Shown in pieces: positions 34,154-46,980 of a DNA stretch of 64,000 nucleotides. Positions within the stretch are counted from its first letter, which is position 1. Every line of letters begins with the position of its first letter. Source of the stretch: Coprinellus micaceus (lineage: Eukaryota; Basidiomycota; Agaricomycetes; Agaricales; Psathyrellaceae); NCBI GenBank assembly GCA_951394405.1, contig OX596339.1, positions 2,046,001 to 2,110,000 on the forward strand, in the 5' to 3' direction. The notes beneath the pieces are model-generated. The model was not told the DNA's origin. It saw only the letters and a program-made list of their open reading frames with translations, and searched no databases. A program made the position numbers and the translations under genes.

Positions 34154-37100
34154 GTTGAAATGGCCGTCGTTGCTCTTGCGTCAAGCCTTGGCTCGCCGTA
34201 TATGCTGACGTGAGGGCTCGAGCGTCTGGGGCGAAAACGGATGGGAAGATGGAGGGCCACGTCCTAGCGCAGTATCTGCCGTAGGCCGGAGGTGTTGATA
34301 GGTCCAACAGCAGGAAAGCTTATCGCTATCACCGTATTGCAATGAATGAGTTGAGCAGGTTTGAATGGGGGTGGTAGCAGGACAAGAATAGGTAATTCGG
34401 GAGGCCGATGGGGTAGTTAATGGCGAGCTATATGAGCTTCTTGGTCGTGCCGGTGGGGTATTGGCGAGGTATACGGTCAGGATGGGTGATTGGATGGAAG
34501 GGAGTGAATTGGAACTCAATCCAGGTATGGCGTGCGTGATTAGGACTGCGAGTTAAGCTTGAAAGATGTCAATTCACTGCAACGTGTTCCTATAGGTAAA
34601 AGACTCACTAGCCCTGTTGAGCAGCAAGGTTCCAGCAGGGCTGTGGTGGGTGCCGTACGCCGTTGAGCGTCTATTTGGCCTGTGCCTCGATACACTGGCG
34701 AGTTCTGGGGGTCGCGTTCGGCTTGCAACTGTAATATCCATGCTCGCCGATCAGCGTCGCCTCACGCGCCAACGTCAATGCTCACCAGACACGCTCGTCG
34801 GGAGAGCGAGATGGGAAATGGAGGAGAACAAGGATGAGCTTGGATGTTGGCAGCTCTGTGGTTGGGGATGTGAAGAAAGGGGCTGGTCGGTCCCATCAAT
34901 GACAACCGTATATCACCCGCTCAGTCAATTAGCACCGTGTTCTATTCATTCAACAGTTTCAACTCCACCACTCCTCTGGCCAACCACACCACACAGAAAT
35001 TGCTGTTCTCTCGACGGGCGCTCTCCCCTCTGCATGTTTTTGGATTTTTCTCCTTTCCTGCACTCCGCCCAGCGTCCGAGTCGGTTGTGATACGCCACGG
35101 CCTCGCCTCGTCGCCGTCACCGCGACAACGTCTGTTGTCTTAGATCCCGATCACCTTCCACATTCGGACAATGGTCCCACACAAGGCAAAACAACGCGGC
35201 CTCGTGTCTCGACGAGCTCCGCTTCGCCGCTCCTCTCTTTCCTCTCAATTCCTTTCGATCAGCACGAATATATCCTTCCCAACGACAGCTGTGACAACTC
35301 TATACAAAGTGGAGCGCTTGATATGTTCCGTAGGCTGTTCGACACATATCACCTCTATTCAATTCAACGGCACCGGTGTGAGCGCTGTAGGGCCTCGAGC
35401 ACGACACCCTCGCTACACCGCCCAGGATGCAGGGCCCAACCCACTGCTGGATCGCACCATCGTCACTTCATTCCAGTTCATCCCCAACGTCCTTCGAATT
35501 CCCAAATCTTCTATCGCCGAGAGGAACGATACCCATCTGGCATCTCCTCATTGCCTCATCTCGACAGAGGCTAACCACCTGACATATTCGTTATTACTTC
35601 CCTTCACCCCGCTAAACAGCTCTGAATACAGTGAATGCTTCTACTCTAAATTAACCTCGCCGCAATCCTTCCACGAGGCAGGGCGCAGCCTTCCTCTTCA
35701 AGATTCCTTGCCTCCAGAATCGACCTCCTTCAGCCACTTCTTGGCCTCTGCTTGTCGCCTGACTGCGTTTCCTGATCGTGCCATGAAGAGGCCGTGATTG
35801 CTTCTGGACAATCTGAATCACTAATCACTCATTTCTGGGGTGATAAAGTGAAGAAGCACCATAGAGAGGGTGCTTATGGGGATAGACCGGCACCGCACCA
35901 GTCTTCGAAACGAATGCAGCTGGGCCAAGGTAAGGCGCTAGGCTCCGCTCCAGCTCGATTCCAGCCGGCAAAGGATCTCTTCGCAGTTGGAGGCCACCAT
36001 TGCGCAGCGTGACGACCTTGGAAACCAGCACACACGTCCTACACGCGAAGTTGTCGCGCCCCCCAGGTTCGAATTACCAAGGCAGTAGGAGAAGCACCCC
36101 CCTGCATAGGATATAAGACGGATGTACACGTTCATAACCCGCTCGACGAGGATGGCAACCCCCGGACAACACCCACCCTCTCCTCTGTAAAGTCGACCTG
36201 ACATACTCGTACGAACCATCCACCCCAGCACCTACCCAGCGAATGCAGGCCTTATCGCAACTCCAAACTCCCTGCTTCGGTTGGATTTGTGGGGTTGGTT
36301 CGCCTGCCGGGGTGGCAGCTGCCGCAGTTAGCGAATCTGGTGACATACAAGCCCGATTCGAGCGTTGCTGGGCTGCAAGGCCAAGCGCAAACCGGATATC
36401 CTTAACTTGTTGTCTTCTGTGCGATATGTCAACGCGAGTTCACAGATGAATCTCCATCGCGAAGCTCTCAGCTCGGGCAGGGAAGCAAGACCACTTGACG
36501 GAAACGTAGTCGAAGATCCGATGTGAAGAGTTGCTGTACGGAGACAAAACCCGTCAGCACTATAGTGGGTCCTTGCAGATGCGGGCGGTCCTGAGTGTCT
36601 GAGTGTCTGAGCGTCGTGTGACTGTGGTCGGGCCTCAGTCTTCGGATACCGACTTCGTGGCATGTCGAGAAGATGAACACTTGTTGAAGCAAACCGACGG
36701 GCAACTGTGGTGTCCCCTGAGTGCGTTGGGTTCGTTCACTGTCGGTTCCTCCAGTAGAGCAAAGGTTTTAGTGCGATCCACGAGAGACTGGGTGGGATCT
36801 GCGGCGGGAAAGGGCGGAACGAGCCAGGAGTCCCCGCCTTCGATGATGAACTTGAAGAGTGAGGGATCCCATATCTTCACCTTCTCAGTGGAAAATGGCA
36901 TTTCCGATTTTTTTTTGGTGGGGTGTTTACTGGGCCGCCAGGGTTTCGAGGGATAAGAAGTTTCGTTCGCTTTGAAAGTTCCTAGGAAGATATCATGGTC
37001 CTTTCGACATCTCTGGGCCAAGCTAAATAGATCAGCCCCACATCGTCGTTAATCTGGGCGCCTACCGGAAAGTGTGAGATCGGTTACAGGATTGTTCTCC

Positions 37101-37322
37101 AGAACGATTCCATGCAGTGTGGAGGTGCAGACGAAGAGACGAAGAACTTGAACTCGTCGCCGCGAGCGTCGGCATCACTGATCTGAGCGTCGAGCACGTC
37201 ATGAAACCCCATATCGCACCAATTCAGGGTCAGTGACGTCCCCTAATTCCCTCATCCTCCACTAATCCCCTCATTCCCTCAAATTCCTCTCGAATGCCCT
37301 CACGGTTCACCCGACCGTGAAG
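34154..37322. other. 3.2 kb without a supported gene
   Basis: The left end is promoter for the phosphatase gene. One uninterrupted plus-strand frame at 35171-35797 (208 codons, real ATG) has a Ser/Thr/Pro-rich composition and no recognised motif; I give it perhaps a one-in-five chance of being a gene. A minus-strand frame near 36900-36650 (KIWDPSLFKFIIEGGDSWLV) is protein-like but isolated. Just before ATM1, 37230-37310 is a CT-rich tract with repeated CCTCAT/CCCTCA units, typical of fungal promoters, and a TGACGTC site at 37233-37239. Confidence 0.35.
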
Positions 37323-39681
37323 ATGAACTTTCTTTCGACGGGAAGCTGCCTCCGGGCTGTCCAGCGCCTTGCCCGACCGACAACGTCGTCCGGATCATCT
37401 AGGGCGTGGTCTGCTGCAACCGGTCTCTGCCACCGACGCAGCATACACGAACTATACCAAAAGACGCGCCTGGAAAGCTCACTTCGCCAACCAGCTTGGA
37501 ATGTGTCCCGACCGCGGCAGTTTGGGCATATGGCCCGCCAGCCAGAAACACCTGAGACGAAGAAGGGTACCCCACCCAAGGCTGAAGTGAAGGAGCCTTC
37601 GAAGGAGGAGCAGAGGAGGTCGGATTGGGTGATCATCAAGCGCCTGATGTCGAATGTATGGCCTAAGAACGACTGGAGAACGAGAGGGACGGTCCTGTTT
37701 GGATTTGTGTTGCTGGTCTCCGCCAAGGTGCGTCCACGCCAAACCATTGGTCTGCGGGGGGATGTTCACGGCTCGTAGGTTCTAAATGTCCAAGTGCCCC
37801 AAGTATTCAAGGCCATAATTGACTCCTTAAACGTCGATATCACTGCAGGGTCGACGGTATGGCTCTTAGCCGGAACTCTCGTCGTGGGCTGTACGCACTT
37901 CTCTTGGGCTTGCCAGACGCGATCTCATCCCTCCTTCCTCAGACGGGGTGGCACGTATCGGTGCTACGCTCTCCGGCGAATTGCTGAACGCCGTGTTCGC
38001 CAACATAGGTCAACGTGCCGTTCGCAAGGTCGCTCGGGAGACGTTCGAACATCTGCTTAGCTTGGACTTGAAGTTCCATTTGTCGAGACAGACAGGCGGC
38101 CTTACGCGAGCTATCGACCGTGGCACCAAGGGTATCAGCTTTCTCATTCAGGCTATCCTTTTCCGTATCGCGCCAACTGCTCTCGAAATCTCCATGGTCT
38201 GTGGGATCTTGGTGAGTGCGCGGCCATTCGTCTGATAACTAGACACTAACCGTTGCAGACCTACAAATTTGGCTGGGATTTCGCCGCTATCACGGTCGGA
38301 GCTCTCGCGCTTTATACCTGGTTCACAGTCCGAACGACTTCCTGGAGGACCCAGTTCAGGCGCGATGCGAACAAGGCAGATAATAAGGCCGCCTCGACTG
38401 CAGTGGACTCTCTTATCAACTTTGAGGCTGTGAAGCACTTCAACAACGAGAAGTTCGAGATCGCGCAATATGACAAGCACCTGGCGGAATACGAAAAGTC
38501 GTCAGTCAAGATCACCACTTCGTTGGCGTACCTCAACTCGGGTCAGAATGTCATCTTCTCGAGCGCACTCACTCTTGCCATGTTCATCGCGGCTCAAGGT
38601 GTCATTAACGGCACAATGACTGTCGGAGATGTCGTCATGGTCAACCAGCTCATTTTCCAGCTCTCGCTCCCCCTCAACTTCTTGGGCACGATCTATCGAG
38701 AAATGCGGCAGAACCTTCTCGACATGGAAGTCCTATACAAGCTCGTGGAAGATAACCAACGTCCCAAGGATCCACCCGACGCCAAGCCACTCGCGTTACA
38801 AGGCGGCTCTATTCGCTTTGAGAACGTCGCCTTTGGCTACCACCCTGACCGGCCTATCTTCCGCGACCTCTCTTTTTCCATCCCTGCAGGCAAGAAGGTC
38901 GCTATTGTCGGTCCCTCCGGGTGTGGCAAGTCAACCGTCTTCCGACTCCTGTTCCGATTCTACAATCCATCATCTGGTCGTATTTTTATTGACGACCAGG
39001 ATATCACCCAGGTCCAGCTCGAGAGCCTACGCAAGGCCGTCGGCGTAGTGCCTCAGGATACACCCTTGTTCCATAAGGACATTATGCATAATGTTCGCTA
39101 TGGGAAGCTGGATGCGACTGACGAGGAGGTCTTTGAAGCCACCCGGAAGGCCAATGTTGACAAGACCATCCAGAAGCTACCGGCAGGGTATCAGACCCAG
39201 GTTGGAGAGCGTGGTCTCATGATTAGCGGGGGAGAAAAGCAACGGCTTGCAGTTGCGCGAGTTTTGCTGAAGGATCCGGAAATTGTCTTCTTCGATGAAG
39301 CTACCTCGGCGCTGGATGCACATACTGAGCATGAATTGATGAAGAATATCAACGAGACGCTTCTGGACAAGGGTCGGACGAGCATATTTATTGCTCACAG
39401 GCTCAGAACGGTTGTTGAGGCTGGTAAGTTCTCTCTCTCCTCTGACCTCGAGAAAATCATGGCACTTACCGTCTTCCTTCATAGATATGATCATTGTCCT
39501 CAAGGAGGGAGAGGTAGTCGAGCAAGGGACACACGAAGAGCTCCTCCGTGCAAGGGGACTATACTACAGCATGTGGCAGCAGCAAGCGTCTCTGGAAGCC
39601 GCACAGTCTGAGGAGATTGAGGCTGACGAGGCGATTACTTTGGTTGCTGAGGAGCAAAGCAAGGAGGCTCCTCAGAAGTAG
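37323..39681 (+). CDS. ATM1: mitochondrial iron-sulfur cluster ABC transporter ATM1
   Basis: Half-size ABC transporter of the inner mitochondrial membrane (ABCB7/ATM1) that exports a glutathione/sulfur compound needed for cytosolic Fe-S protein assembly. Five exons (37323-37727, 37779-37890, 37943-38211, 38259-39423, 39485-39681) sum to 2148 bases, 715 residues. A basic presequence is followed by the membrane domain ([63 protein letters not shown]). The nucleotide-binding domain is complete: Walker [11 protein letters not shown]-loop VVPQDTPLF, signature MISGGEKQR, Walker [13 protein letters not shown] and H-loop IFIAHRL. The chosen ATG at 37323 starts the basic presequence; a GTG two codons earlier is not used. 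All introns are GT-AG and 47-61 bases. Very secure. Confidence 0.97.
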
Positions 39682-40374
39682 ACGCGCTTACTTTACAACT
39701 TAGAATATACCCACCTCATCTACGCTTATAATACTCAGCCTATCAATGGCTTCAGGACACGCTCGAACTATTGCTCTTCAGTAGTGCCAGGTAGTGAGCG
39801 TGATTGAAGGCTTGGCGCCGTCATCAGCCCCTGTGATCAGCACTGTCAGGCGCAAGCGCGACCTGTTGCCATTAGAAGCCACGACGACCACAGCATTCCA
39901 GAGCGATGTTTTGTTCTCTCCATTCCACCGCCAGGACTCACCGCCGCATATCGTTGTTCTGACTCACACCTTCCGAGCTATCAACAGGGAAGCATACCCT
40001 TTATCGAAGCCGAGGAAGGACCAGCCACGGATTATCAGGAACAGCTCCCCGGGCCTCATCTCCATACAACTCTCCCTCTCACCAAGCCCATCTCTCACTC
40101 GCGTGTCGCACGTATTGTCAACTTCAACAGGTCAACAACGTTGCCAAGGCGCTGGACCCTGACTCTGAATACCAGTCCTCTTTTAATCAGTGCTTGTGAC
40201 ATTGGGACTTGCCTTCGGCTGGACCACACTGGGACCAGGGTCTGGGGACAAAGTTCCGGAATCGACGCCCAAGTCAGCGGTAGTTACTCAAAGCTCAGCG
40301 TCTCCAATATCCGTTAGTTAAACCTCCTCTGTATACGCCTCCTCAACAAGCCAACCCCCATCCCAAGGATTACG
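39682..40374. other. intergenic, 0.7 kb
   Basis: ATM1 3' flank and promoter of the WD-repeat gene. No open frame with a recognisable product. Confidence 0.4.
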
Positions 40375-42507
40375 ATGGCCGCCACCACTGCTGGGCCATC
40401 CACGGCTCCACCAACAGCAACGAGCTACTTGACCCCTAAACCGACGGCTATTGCCCAGGGAAGGCTTGCGATTGACCACCCGTGAGCCCTTTTACGATGT
40501 AAGCAGGGGAGAGGTTGGACTGACTGGGCGCCCACCCCCATAGCCAATTGCGAGACCTGCTCGTATGCCAGCAGGAGCGTGGGTTGGTTTCGTACTTGAA
40601 GGACAACTATATCGTAGAGCAGAACCTCCTCGCGCCTGGTGCTGTACGTATCCAAGACTTCGCCTCCCCAATGCTCTAGGACTGACCACGGGATTCAGCC
40701 TGTTCGCACCGTTGTCGACCTTTCCTTCACTCCCTCCTCGCTCAATGCACTCGCAGTGGGGCCCAGTGACGAAGATACTCTGTTCGCTGCGGGCGGCTCA
40801 TGGCACGCCGACCTTCACCTTTCTTATCACCAGTCAAATGGCTCCTCGTCTTCCAATATTCTATGGCAACGAGACACCAAGCTGAACGGAACGCTGAATA
40901 ATAGCGTATTGCTATCCAAGAACCAGGGCGGCGTCGAGCCGAGGGTTGGCGTGACGAATAACGACTGTACTTTCCGGATGTACGAATGCGCTGTGAGGAG
41001 GCAAGATTGTGGTAGTGATGATGAAGAGGACTATCGGGGAGACGTGCTTCAATGCGTGGGCGGTATGGCCCTCGACACTTGCGCGAACTTCGGTGAGCTC
41101 ATATGCACATACTCCAATTAATGAACTCATTTCAACTCTGTTCGAAGCTTCGATGTCTCCTTCGGGACGGACACTGTTGAGTGTTGGAGACAGCCCAAAC
41201 CTGTACCTCCACAATGTTCGAGGATCATCCCGACTTAACTTTTACCCCATCGCCGTCCTGCCTATACCTCTGCCTACCAACACCCCTCCGCACTATCCTA
41301 CGACCCGGCCATCTACATTTACTGCATCCTTCTCGACTGCCTTCTCGCACGATTCGCTTCAATTTGCCGTTGGATCTCAGGAAGGCGTAGTTGGAATCTG
41401 GGATATTCGCCATGCGTCTCGCCCATTGAAAGTGTGGCAGGTGGACAAGATGCGGGCGATGGGGATGGGGAACATGGGGGCCGCCACTGGATCTATCTCA
41501 TGGGACCCATCCGACTGGTTCCATTCGAGGGCGCCGGCTTGGAGTATTCGCAACGTCAAATTCATTGGAGGAAACAGGCCTGACGGGAAGGAGTATCTGG
41601 TATTCACAGAGGTATGTCTTCCTCGGGATCTTCGACTGCTTTGATTGACCATTTGGCTCTCCAGCATACCAGCCTGATGCACATCGTTAACGCAAAGACG
41701 TTGGAGGTAGAAGATATTGTCCGCATACCGTCAAAGATGGCCGACCCTCCCCCCCCAACACCACCGATCTACTCATCAGAAGTACCCTCCTCGCCTCTAG
41801 CCTACATCCAACTTGGTATTCCGGCGAGACTACTGTCCCTCGGACCCGCAGATCGTCGCCCTTCCGTATCAGACGAAGAACTGGAGTTTGTGGAGGATGA
41901 TCCTGATGTACATGGTCCATCCTCGAGTGGAGACCGCAACGAAGATGACGAGACAGGTGAACCTGGAGGAACTCTTTTCTCTCCATCGACAATACTGGAT
42001 CTAGCATTCTCCGGGTTTGGAGGTGGTCCGACGAGTGCAGGCGATACGGCAGACCCTGGCCCCAGCCAAGCGTCGACATCTAGCTCGCGAGCCAGGCGGA
42101 GACGGGGTTTGGTGTTCCCTTACAGCGTAGAACGACTTACCCCACCGCCAGCCGATATGCCGTTGCCAATACATGCCAGTAGAGCATCGTCTCGCCTCTC
42201 TAGTCCAGGCGGACGACGTTCACCATCCGCCTCAACATCATCGACGCGTTTCCGGCACTCATCGAGAACACGAATCAACAAGTCGCGGACGTGCAACAGC
42301 AACCCAGAATGCATTATCTCGGATGGGTATGCGTTCCCCGCAGAGACGGCTGAACTAGACTATAGGAGGTTGGAGAGTGACGAAGAGCAGGAGGATCCGT
42401 TGCAATTGGAACAGGGCTTGGATATTGCGGGGATGTGCTCAGATCCCACAGGGAGATGGTTATATGTGGGAACCACGAGGGGCGTTGTGGAATGGGGCGT
42501 TGTATAA
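40375..42507 (+). CDS. WD-repeat protein with DUF2415 (fission yeast C2A9.03 type)
   Basis: Five exons (40375-40481, 40544-40643, 40699-41092, 41148-41611, 41665-42507) sum to 1908 bases, 635 residues. WD-like blades are visible: VVDLSFTPSSLNALAVG...LFAAGGSWHADLHLSYH, ASMSPSGRTLLSVGDSPNLYLHNV, STAFSHDSLQFAVGSQEGVVGIWDIRH, and a last one near the C-terminus, LDIAGMCSDPTGRWLYVGTTRGVVEW. A short DUF2415-like segment (WSIRNVKFI...YLVFTEHTSLMHIVNA) follows the third. Between residues about 380 and 580 lies an acidic, Ser/Pro/Arg-rich disordered insertion. The likely role is a beta-propeller scaffold; no function is established that I can name. It converges with the SUN-domain gene, 962 bases apart. 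Confidence 0.83.
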
Positions 42508-43469
42508 GCATAAGTTGGTTTCTCTCCCTCATCTAGGCTCGACTCCAGCCGTTAATGGGCCTTGAGGTGGGGTATAGCACCCTGGCAAACTGGCTCTCGA
42601 GTCTATCCCTCATCGTCCCTTTTGATTATGAAACTTACGAACACTACCCCTGGCGTTAATCATTCCCATTCTCGACTTATGGATGTAGTTTTAGTACCCT
42701 CACATTACCTATGTTGGACTCGTGCCCAATTGTTCCGCGTCAAGACGAGAGGATCGCACCTCCCAACGTGGTTTGTGACGTCACTGACACCCCGGCGCCT
42801 ATCTGCAGCTAACGCCCGGATAGGGACAAACTTAGGTCCATGATAGATGCGGCTAGCATGGTGCCACAGGATGAAGCCTCACTTTCTGGACTGGGCTCTG
42901 GAAGTTTTGAGGAGTAAGACCGCCTTGGCGATATCAGGGGCTGCAGCCCAGACCCGAAAGCCTGTTCGCAACCGGAAGAGAGGGTAAAATAGATATATTG
43001 TACGGTTCTAAGATTCGGTTGATCGTTCCTTGTACACCCAGATAGCGAGAGAGAGAATCGAAGCATACAAGACGTATGGAGAAGAAAAAAGCAAAACAAA
43101 GCCTGAGGGGATCAAAGAAGGGCATATTTTCGACATAAGTGGAAGCAGTAACTAAGAGCAGGGGACGCCAGGGATGGCGACCAGGTAACAAAGGTAATAA
43201 CTCAGGTTTAAAGAGGGTAAGGTAGGTATTATGACAACAAACACGCTAGACAGCAATGAATGAAGGAGTATGCAGAGAGGAACGAGGATGAAGTGTATCT
43301 GAATGGGTCGTGAGTGACTGGGTTGTCGCCGTGAGGTATGGGTACAGATCAAGTGAGCGGGGAGCCGATGAGGGGTAGATGCCACAGAACCAACCAAAGC
43401 GGGAGAGCACAGAGCAAAGCGAGGGTCGTAAAAGGTCGTAAACAATGAGCACATCACCTAACTTCCGCT
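42508..43469. other. convergent intergenic region
   Basis: 3' flanks of the WD-repeat gene (+) and the SUN gene (-). Only spurious frames. Confidence 0.45.
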
Positions 43470-46400
43470 TCACGAACTCTCGGCAGCCTGCTCCTCCGAA
43501 TATGGAGCAGGCAACTCGCCCATCCTCTTCCCATGGACCCTGAACCTGTACAGGCAGGTGTAGCTGTCATGCCCCCAGTTGTTTAGCACCCTCGCCACAA
43601 CGATTCCAAAGTCGAGGTCGAGATCCTTGACCTCTTCCTCCGCATCGAATGTCTGCACATGCTTCGGTGCGTGGATATCGTAAGTGAACTTGGCGATCCT
43701 GAGGTATTCCACGTCCTTGGGTAAAGTTGCGGGGTATCCTTCCCTGATGTTCTCCCACTCCCTCTTCTCCCAGTTCTCGTCCAACATTTCACCAGCGGCC
43801 TCAAGTTCCTCTCGCTTCTTCACGATCTTGTCCTGGCGGTGCTCGTGCAGCTTTTGAATGTTGTCGGAGCCTTCAACGAGACCCCAAACCTCCATCTGCC
43901 TAGGTGCAGCCCTCATGTCGAAAGCAACCTCGGGTGCGACGTGATCGACGGTAATTTCGTTGATGTACACCGGCATGGCCAGAGCGACACCCAACTGGCC
44001 CCCTGTCCCAGCCATGGGCCAACACCTTCCGGCGTGAATACTGGGCTCGAGCGCGGTGACAGGCGGGTGTCCTGAAGCATATCCATTGCCAGTAAGCGCG
44101 CCGAACACAGCGGCCCGCATCGTTGAGGGCTTGATTTCGAAGGTAGGGGAAGTGAGAGAGGGGATGACCCGCCCACCAGCCGAGTGGAGGGCAAAGTCCG
44201 CTCTGGAGATTCCATCCTTGGAGACAACTGAAACGGCATTGTCGACGAGTGTTGAGATGAGTCCAGTGACATCCTGTCCATCTGGCGTGGTGATCTTGAG
44301 GCCATCCTTGGTACCGGTCCTCGAGATGATCTTGTTCCACCATGCGGCGCCTCCGCTGGGGGCTGGGGGTGCAACCGTGACGACAGGAGGAGGGGTTGAA
44401 GCCAGCTTCTTGCTCAAGTCCAAAGCCTCCTTGACCCCGCCCTCGACGCCACCAACACGCTCTTCCAATTCCCGAAGACGAGCGCGGGCCTCCTCGTCAC
44501 TGCCGTCACCCGATGGCCGCTGCTCCAGCTCCTTGTCTTTGGCCTTCCGCTCCAGTCGGTCCTTCTCGGCCTGCTTCTGGGCAGCCGCAAGTTGAACCTG
44601 AAGTGACTCAACCTCTCCCTTGACGTTGCTAACGCTTCGGCCAATCGACTCCCTAGCACGACTTTCGGTTTCGCTAATCCGCCGCGCCTCTGCGGTGATT
44701 CGGCCTTCTACCGACCCCACACGCTGAAGAACGTCGCCGTAACTTTTGACGTTGTCCTCGGTCTTCAATTTGAGTTTCGTGTTATCCAACGACAAGTCCA
44801 GAAGGGCAGATTCAATGCGTGCCAACCGTTGGACGAGCTCGTCGATGTTTTCGACAGGCTTGCCAGGAGGAGTGTAGATGGGTGAACGCGATGAGCCAGG
44901 GAAAGGCACGGACGGAAGGCGAGAGGAGACCGAGGGGTTTTGAAGGGCGTACCACGCAGAAAGGATCGTGATACCGAGCAAGAGGTACTTGCCCATTGCC
45001 TTGCCCGCTGAGCCTTGTGCCCCTGTTATCCACTGCAAAGGGCGGTTGATAACAATGTCGTAGATGGTGCCAGCAACTCGTCCCAGCAAGAAACCAATGT
45101 TCGCCAAAAACCTGATACCAAGCACGACGCCGCCAACGAAGAAAGACACGACATAGCGAATGAGGGTGCCCAGTAGAGCTCCAATGGAGAATGGTCGGGA
45201 TCGGGGTGGAAGGGATGCGGATCGAGAGCGGCGGCGGGTACGCGGCTTTGTCTTCTCCTCGGGGGCTGCTGCCTTTTTGGAAGTAGGAGCTTCCTGCTCT
45301 GGGGCTTCAGGGATCGACTGCAGGGATAGCAAATCACGTTCCACAGCGTTCATCGAGAATTCGCCCGATTGCTCAGTAGTCTCGAGTGCTATCCGAGGAC
45401 GTGATGTGTTTCCGAGCTGCGAAGCATTGATAGATGCAGACTGGGGGAACTCGTCAACAGTACACCTAAAAAAGACAGTTGAACTTACAATATCGGAATA
45501 GGAGTTGTCGTCGCTCATTTCACCCTCGTCTTCGGCAGTTCCTTTGCCCCCCTTCGTCCTCCGTTTCTTCGCGGATTTCATATTACCGATGCTAGGCAAA
45601 GTATCCAGTCGGGATATTGATTGAAGCTTCTTCCGCCTGTTTCTCTTCTCAGGCGCCTCCTCTTCGTCCGACTCGTCAAGGTCGGAATGGGATGGCTTCC
45701 AAGCCTGGTTATCCACTGATATCCGTCCCTTCTTTGGCTTTACTCTCTGCTTATCCTTCTCGCTCTGAACAATTCTCTCTTCCGCCTCGTAGTTGTAGCT
45801 TGAGTCATTACCAGCATGACTTCCGTTTACCGAGGGTTGGTTCTGTTCGAAGGAACGGGATGTGTCTTGGGATCGTTGCTGGAGATAGAAAATAGCCGGT
45901 TCCAATGCAGTGCGCGCATGTTCGATGACCGATTCCAATGGGCTCTTGGCTTGGCCACCAGGTCCTTGTTCTTCTCCTTCTGAATCAGGAATGTGAGAGA
46001 GCGATCGGCTGTTATTCTTTGAGGCGGGCTTCGGGCCTGCCGCCACTCCCCGTCCAGGGAAGCGGTTGGGGTTGGGTGGCACAAGACGACGGTTCTGAAG
46101 AGTGGCGGACGCTTGTTGCTCGTACTCGACAGAAGTACTGCGGGGGACGTGGGTAGCGATCCTAGACGTCGACGCCCATGCGTGGTTGGGGTTGTACGAG
46201 GACATCTCCGGGTTGGGATTGGCTGCTTGGTTGAAGGCGGTGGCGATGTTCACAGAAGTGTCCTTGACGCTCCAGCGGGTGGGGTTGAGGTGGGAAGCTG
46301 TTGCTGTGGTAGCTTTTGCGGCCTCTCGTTGTTTGTGTCGCGCAAAACGCGCTAGTGCTGGCTCGTTTGGACTAGACTCGGGGTCCCGGGTGGAGGATCC

Positions 46401-46624
46401 TGGTTTTGCGGTGGGAACTGTGGTTGCGCTAGCGAAGAAAAGAATAAATTGTGAGTTTGGGAGAAATCTGTACCGGAGAGAGGCATTACGCACGGTAATG
46501 AATAGGATGTCGGAATGATCCTGCGCGGGCTCGGGGGCCTGTTTCCGTTGGCGCTTGGCTTTCCGAGGAATGTATCACGATCGAGACGGCGAGCTTGACC
46601 TAAAGGTGTACTCGAAAATGACAT
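43470..46624 (-). CDS. SUN-domain nuclear envelope protein (Sad1-like)
   Basis: Inner nuclear membrane half of the LINC bridge, linking chromatin or spindle pole body to cytoplasmic KASH proteins. The start is ATG 46624 (MSFSSTPLGQARRLD); exon 1 (46624-46494) joins at 46428 so that LPATTVPTAKP is continuous. A GTAAGT...CCCCAG stretch at 45488-45441 is exactly 48 bases and open in frame; it is most likely an intron, giving 1013 residues (1029 if retained). Order: disordered, basic nucleoplasmic region of about 420 residues; membrane segments around YVVSFFVGGVVLGIRFLANIGFL and MGKYLLLGITILSAWYAL; a coiled coil (ESLQVQLAAAQKQAEKDRL); then the SUN domain in the last about 260 residues: ADFALHSAGGRVIPSLTS, GRCWPMAGTGGQLGVALA, ITVDHVAPEVAF, APRQMEVWGLV and YTCLYRFRVHG. 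The terminal Tyr-rich motif matches the KASH-binding end. Confidence 0.92.
45441..45488 (-). other. 48-base intron that preserves the reading frame
   Basis: Starts GTAAGT and ends CCCCAG on the minus strand inside the SUN-domain gene, between SYSDI and SASINAS. Its length is a multiple of three and it contains no stop, so retention would add 16 residues instead of breaking the protein. Confidence 0.6.
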
Positions 46625-46980
46625 GTAACTGTGCCGTACAGCGTCGGGAAAGGGGGCGATTAGATGGTGGGAGACGTTATCGTGGAGGAGATGGGTGGGG
46701 AGATGGTGGGGGGAATAAAAGAAGGGTCTGGTCCAGCAACGAGGACTGGTCAAATCACAGCGCCGGCACGCGCTCAACCCTTTGCGCCTGTTTGGCCTCG
46801 ACTCTGCCACGTGCATACAATGCCAGCCGCTTTCAACAAAGCCAAACGCGTCACAAGCACACGCCGATCACACGCGCGAAACAAAGCTCAGTCTAAAGGG
46901 TCCGAGAAGGCAAGAGAGGGAAATTTAAATTATCTGGATAGTTCTGTGTACACGAGATGCTACTAGATGTAAGGCGAAGG
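46625..46980. other. intergenic, SUN gene promoter and alkaline phosphatase 3' flank
   Basis: Both neighbours are on the minus strand. No coding signal or repeat noticed. Confidence 0.4.

Noticed and set aside
35171..35797. A 208-codon plus-strand frame with a real ATG
   Set aside because: No family motif, no splice partner and Ser/Thr/Pro-biased composition like surrounding non-coding frames; mentioned in the gap entry but not called as a gene.
36064..36084. GGTTCGAATTACC, like a tRNA T-arm
   Set aside because: The flanking bases do not form the T-stem, and no anticodon arm or acceptor stem is present upstream.
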